Source of the DNA: Burkholderiales bacterium
GTDB taxonomy: Bacteria; Pseudomonadota; Gammaproteobacteria; Burkholderiales; SG8-39
Length of the DNA: 8,207 nucleotides
NCBI GenBank assembly: GCA_017880745.1
Contig: JADGRR010000111.1
Coordinates: forward strand, 1-8,207
Reading direction: 5' to 3'
Of this stretch, positions 5,575 through 8,207 are shown one piece after another (within the stretch, counting starts at the first letter, position 1; each line of letters begins with the position of its first letter). The position numbers and the translations under genes are program-made. A model generated the notes under the pieces. The model made no database searches, was not told where the DNA came from, and saw nothing but the letters and a program-made list of their open reading frames with translations.

Positions 5575-6252
5575 ATGTTTCAATTATCTGCAGGTCGAGT
5601 GATTGCAATGCTGGGCATTGTGGCCGCAGCCATGCTGGCGGTATTCGTGCCGTCTCATGCCGCCACGCCGCTTCCCGATCCCAAAATCGATGCGTCGCTG
5701 GCGACGGCAAAAGACACGCAAACCGCTGTCTTCGCGGGCGGTTGCTTCTGGGGCGTGGAGGCGGTGTTTGAACACGTCAAGGGTGTCACCCAGGTCGTTT
5801 CGGGCTACGCGGGCGGCAGCGCGAATACGGCCAAATACGACGAAGTGAGTTCCGGCAGCACCGGGCACGCCGAATCGGTGCGCATAAGCTACGATCCCTC
5901 ACGCATCAGCTACGGGCAGCTGTTGAAGGTGTTCTTTTCGGTCGCGCACGATCCAACGGAACTCAATCGGCAAGGTCCGGACACGGGTACCCAATACCGT
6001 TCGGCGGTGTTCTTTGCCAACGGCGAGCAGAAGCGCGTGGCCGAAGCGTACATCGCCCAGCTTCAGGCGGCGCGCGTGTTGCCGCGCCCCATCGTTACCC
6101 AGGTGACGCCGCTGAAGGCGTTTTACGAGGCCGAGGCGTACCACCAGGATTATCTGGTGCGCCATCCGACCCAGCCGTATATCGTCATCAATGACCTGCC
6201 GAAAATCGCCGACCTTCAACGGCAGTTTCCAGCACTATATGTTGGCAAGTAG
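5575..6252 (+). CDS. msrA: Peptide methionine (S)-S-oxide reductase MsrA, exported, single-cysteine
   Basis: A 225-residue enzyme that reduces the S-epimer of methionine sulfoxide in proteins. Residues 1-29 look like a Sec signal peptide: R8, a hydrophobic core 9-25, and cleavage after S-H-A (27-29), so the mature enzyme should act in the periplasm. The catalytic motif GGCFWG at 55-60 places the nucleophile at C57. GHAE at 97-100 gives the conserved Glu100, and HDPTELNRQGPDTGTQYRS at 125-143 carries the conserved Asp136 and Tyr141. EAYHQDYL at 187-194 is the usual C-terminal motif. C57 is the only cysteine in the whole protein: the C-terminal resolving cysteines of E. coli-type MsrA are absent, so regeneration would need a direct reductant or an intermolecular disulfide. 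The start is set by AAGGAG at 5564. The gene stands alone on its strand segment, divergent from the kinase. Confidence 0.95.
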   Translation: MFQLSAGRVIAMLGIVAAAMLAVFVPSHAATPLPDPKIDASLATAKDTQTAVFAGGCFWGVEAVFEHVKGVTQVVSGYAGGSANTAKYDEVSSGSTGHAESVRISYDPSRISYGQLLKVFFSVAHDPTELNRQGPDTGTQYRSAVFFANGEQKRVAEAYIAQLQAARVLPRPIVTQVTPLKAFYEAEAYHQDYLVRHPTQPYIVINDLPKIADLQRQFPALYVGK

Positions 6253-6553
6253 ATCGGATCCGAATCGCTTGGCGGCCGTGTCAGAATTACCGGGACGGCC
6301 GCTGACTCGGGGAAGCATGAGGGGCCAGGGAAGGGGTTGGATCCTTGCTTGGCCACCTTGATCCCCTCGTTTCGCAATGCGCTCTCGGTCTGCCGCAAGA
6401 AGACCAGTTTGGTACGCGCCAAGGTTTTCTGCATGATCTGGCAGAGGATAGTCTATGATGTAATGGTCGAACGCGGCGTCGTCGTGACCTGGTCAACGGT
6501 CCGGGCGGCAAAGCCCGATGGCGACTGCGCAACCTGCCTGCACCGCGGCGGTT
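6253..6553. other. Intergenic region between msrA and the DUF748 gene
   Basis: About 300 bases. It contains an inverted repeat after msrA, a purine-rich stretch (6319-6336), a possible -10 element TATGAT at 6454-6459 with no good -35, and a small hairpin CGGGC/GCCCG (6502-6506 and 6513-6517) just before an alternative ATG of the next gene. Short frames on both strands (minus 6434 to 6216, plus 6337 to 6576) lack ribosome binding sites and familiar sequence, so I do not annotate them as genes. Confidence 0.7.
6272..6302. repeat. Inverted repeat downstream of msrA
   Basis: GCGGCCGT at 6272-6279 pairs exactly with ACGGCCGC at 6295-6302 around a 15-base loop. It lies 20 bases after the msrA stop, where a terminator would be expected, but no T run follows. 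It may be a weak or Rho-assisted 3' structure. Confidence 0.45.
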
Positions 6554-8207
6554 ATGAGCCCACAGACCCGACCTAGAGCGCCCCATCGCAGATGGCTGCT
6601 TGTCCCAGTCATCGTGGCCGCATTTGCGCTTGCGTATGCCCTTGCCGGATTCGTGCTCGCCCCGTGGGTCGCCGGGCGCGAACTGCCGCGTTTTGTCGAA
6701 CAACAACTCCATCAGCGGGCGCGCATCGGCGAGATCAGCTTCAACCCGTTCACGCTCAGGCTGCACGTGCGCGAATTTGCGCTCGAAACGATGGAGGGCC
6801 GGCCGGTGCTCGGGTTCACCGACGCCGTTGTCGGATTCCGCTGGCATTCGCTGCTGCGCCGGGCCTGGGTGCTGGACGAAGTGCGCCTGGTCGATCCCGC
6901 GGTGCACCTGGAAATTGCGAAGGACGGCCGGCTGAACCTCGCCACGCTGCTGCCCGACACCGGGGCTGCGGATTCGGGGCAACCGGCGCGCTTCGCCATC
7001 GGCAATTTTTCCGTGGCGAACGGCAGCATCGACTTCGAGGATCATCGACAGGGCTACCGCGATCGCGTCGAGCGCCTGTCGATTGATCTTGCGTCGCTGT
7101 CCACGCTGGACGCGGACAAAGGATCGTATGCGCTCGCCGGGCAGACCCCGGGGGGCGCGACCCTGCGCTGGAAGGGGGAGATTGCGCTTACGCCGCTCAC
7201 AGCCACGGGCACGCTCATCATCGGGAATGCGGGGCTGGCGGAACTAAAGTCTTATGTCGATGACTTCACCGCGATACGCATCGTCGCGGGCCGCGCCGAT
7301 CTCGAATTGCCGTATCGTTTCTCGCTCGAGCAAGGCAAACCCCGCCTCACCCTGAAGGGCGCGAAGCTCGGCCTGCGGGAGCTAGCGCTCAGCGGCGCCG
7401 GAGAACGAGCGTTGCTGGCGAAGTTCGGTGCGATTTCGCTCGGCGGCATCGATTTCGATTCCGCCACGCAACATGCGTCGGTCACGGCGGCGCGCATCGG
7501 CGCATCGACCGTGGTCTCGGGCAAGGACAAGGTCCTGCTCGCAAAGGTCGGCCCGGTCGCGCTCGACGGCGCGCAGTTCGCGTTCGGAACGCGCCGCGGT
7601 TCGGTGCACGCGCTCGGTATCACCAGCGCCCTGTTCACCGCGGGCGATGAAACGAAGCCCCTGGCCGGTTTGCGCCAGCTTGCGCTGGACGGCGCGGCAT
7701 TCGATTTTGGGTCGCAGCGCGTCTCTGCCAAGGGCTTGCACGTCGCCGACCTCACGCTGGCGGTCGAGCGCGATGCCAAGGGCGAGCTGGACCTGCTGCG
7801 CATGTTCGGCGGCCGCGGGGGCGACGCGGCCAGCGGCGCCAAGCCGGGTGCGTGGCAGGCAAGCATCGGCGCCGTGGAGATCGCCAATGGGTCGGCGCGC
7901 TACACCGACCGCACGGCGAAGACGCCGCTCGCGCTTGCCGCGGACGGCCTGAGCGGCAGTTTCAGCTTTGATGCAGTGTCGGGCGCTCAGGGCATGCGCG
8001 TGCGCGTCGATGCAGGAAAATTCGCGCTCGCCAGACTGGATGCGCTTGCTGCGTCTGCGCCGCCGGGAAGCGCGCCGCAGCCTGCGCTCAAACTCGCCAA
8101 TGTGTCGCTCGCCGGCGCGCGTTATGACAGCAGCGCGAATGCGCTCGAGGCCGAGACCGTGCGCCTTGGCAGTCTCGGGGTCGACACCGCGCTGGAGAAC
8201 GGCCGGC
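6554..8207 (+). CDS. DUF748 (AsmA-like) envelope protein, N-terminal part, runs off window
   Basis: The frame is open from ATG 6554 to the right edge (551 codons, no stop). A membrane anchor spans about 14-37 after a basic start (RPRAPHRRW). Next comes the typical DUF748 opening at 57-133: ARIGEISFNPFTLRLHVREF, then VLGFTDAVV, LLRRAWVLDEVRL and KDGRLNLATLL. This family is built of long beta-strand repeats related to AsmA/YhdP-type proteins of the inner membrane and periplasm; some members are linked to lipid transport or outer-membrane integrity, but the role of DUF748 is not firmly known. A family unit recurs as IGNFSVANGSIDFED (149-163) and, from W434, as IGAVEIANGSARYTD. A 41-residue period is visible at 296-418. 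An alternative in-frame ATG at 6518 would add 12 residues; neither start has a strong ribosome binding site, and a stop at 6485 limits the choice. Full-length members are often around 1000 residues, so much is missing. Confidence 0.88.
   Translation, partial: MSPQTRPRAPHRRWLLVPVIVAAFALAYALAGFVLAPWVAGRELPRFVEQQLHQRARIGEISFNPFTLRLHVREFALETMEGRPVLGFTDAVVGFRWHSLLRRAWVLDEVRLVDPAVHLEIAKDGRLNLATLLPDTGAADSGQPARFAIGNFSVANGSIDFEDHRQGYRDRVERLSIDLASLSTLDADKGSYALAGQTPGGATLRWKGEIALTPLTATGTLIIGNAGLAELKSYVDDFTAIRIVAGRADLELPYRFSLEQGKPRLTLKGAKLGLRELALSGAGERALLAKFGAISLGGIDFDSATQHASVTAARIGASTVVSGKDKVLLAKVGPVALDGAQFAFGTRRGSVHALGITSALFTAGDETKPLAGLRQLALDGAAFDFGSQRVSAKGLHVADLTLAVERDAKGELDLLRMFGGRGGDAASGAKPGAWQASIGAVEIANGSARYTDRTAKTPLALAADGLSGSFSFDAVSGAQGMRVRVDAGKFALARLDALAASAPPGSAPQPALKLANVSLAGARYDSSANALEAETVRLGSLGVDTALENGR

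Noticed and set aside
6216..6434. Minus-strand 72-codon frame overlapping the end of msrA
   Set aside because: The first 30 residues look protein-like, but there is no ribosome binding site, no recognised family, and its 3' part is the shadow of msrA.
6500..6545. Cyclic-di-GMP (GEMM-type) riboswitch, because GCAAAGCC and a later AACCTGCC are present
   Set aside because: The conserved 5' half (GGGCAAACC and the tetraloop stem) is missing, and only a 5-bp hairpin can be formed around the match.

Overview
The window is GC-rich, densely coding bacterial chromosome with short intergenic gaps and no integrase, transposase, CRISPR array or RNA gene that I can see. The gene set (short PiT transporter with a DUF47 partner, periplasmic MsrA, DUF748 envelope protein, fused ABC permease) and the codon usage fit a proteobacterium. 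A betaproteobacterium is my best guess, but it is not proven by anything here.

Layout. (1) 1-3417, plus strand: a tight transport cluster. It holds the last 26 codons of a gene, probably the ABC ATPase, then a fused two-domain ABC permease (ATGA overlap), a PiT-family phosphate transporter (33-base gap) and its DUF47/PhoU-like partner (TAATG overlap). PiT and DUF47 form a recognised phosphate-uptake pair. The ABC permease belongs to the iron(III)/2-aminoethylphosphonate-type fused permeases, so a phosphorus-acquisition theme is possible but its substrate is unresolved. (2) 3418-3692: a non-coding gap packed with perfect palindromes. Two large hairpins share a core in opposite orientation and a third, GC-rich hairpin follows. 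This is the most unusual DNA in the window. (3) 3693-3884, plus strand: a 63-codon gene of unknown function with a good ribosome binding site. It overlaps tail-to-tail by 46 bases with (4) 3839-5272, minus strand: an FGGY sugar/polyol kinase starting at TTG that resembles glycerol kinase but lacks one glycerol-contacting residue. (5) 5273-5574: a divergent intergenic region with candidate promoters and GC-rich palindromes. (6) 5575-6252, plus strand: an exported methionine sulfoxide reductase A with a single cysteine. (7) 6253-6553: a non-coding gap with an inverted repeat. (8) 6554 to the window end, plus strand: the first 551 codons of a DUF748 (AsmA-like) envelope protein that runs off the edge.

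Apart from the transport cluster the genes look functionally unrelated. I found no convincing new multi-gene system. The items most worth following are the palindrome cluster, the small orphan gene beside it, and the atypical FGGY kinase.
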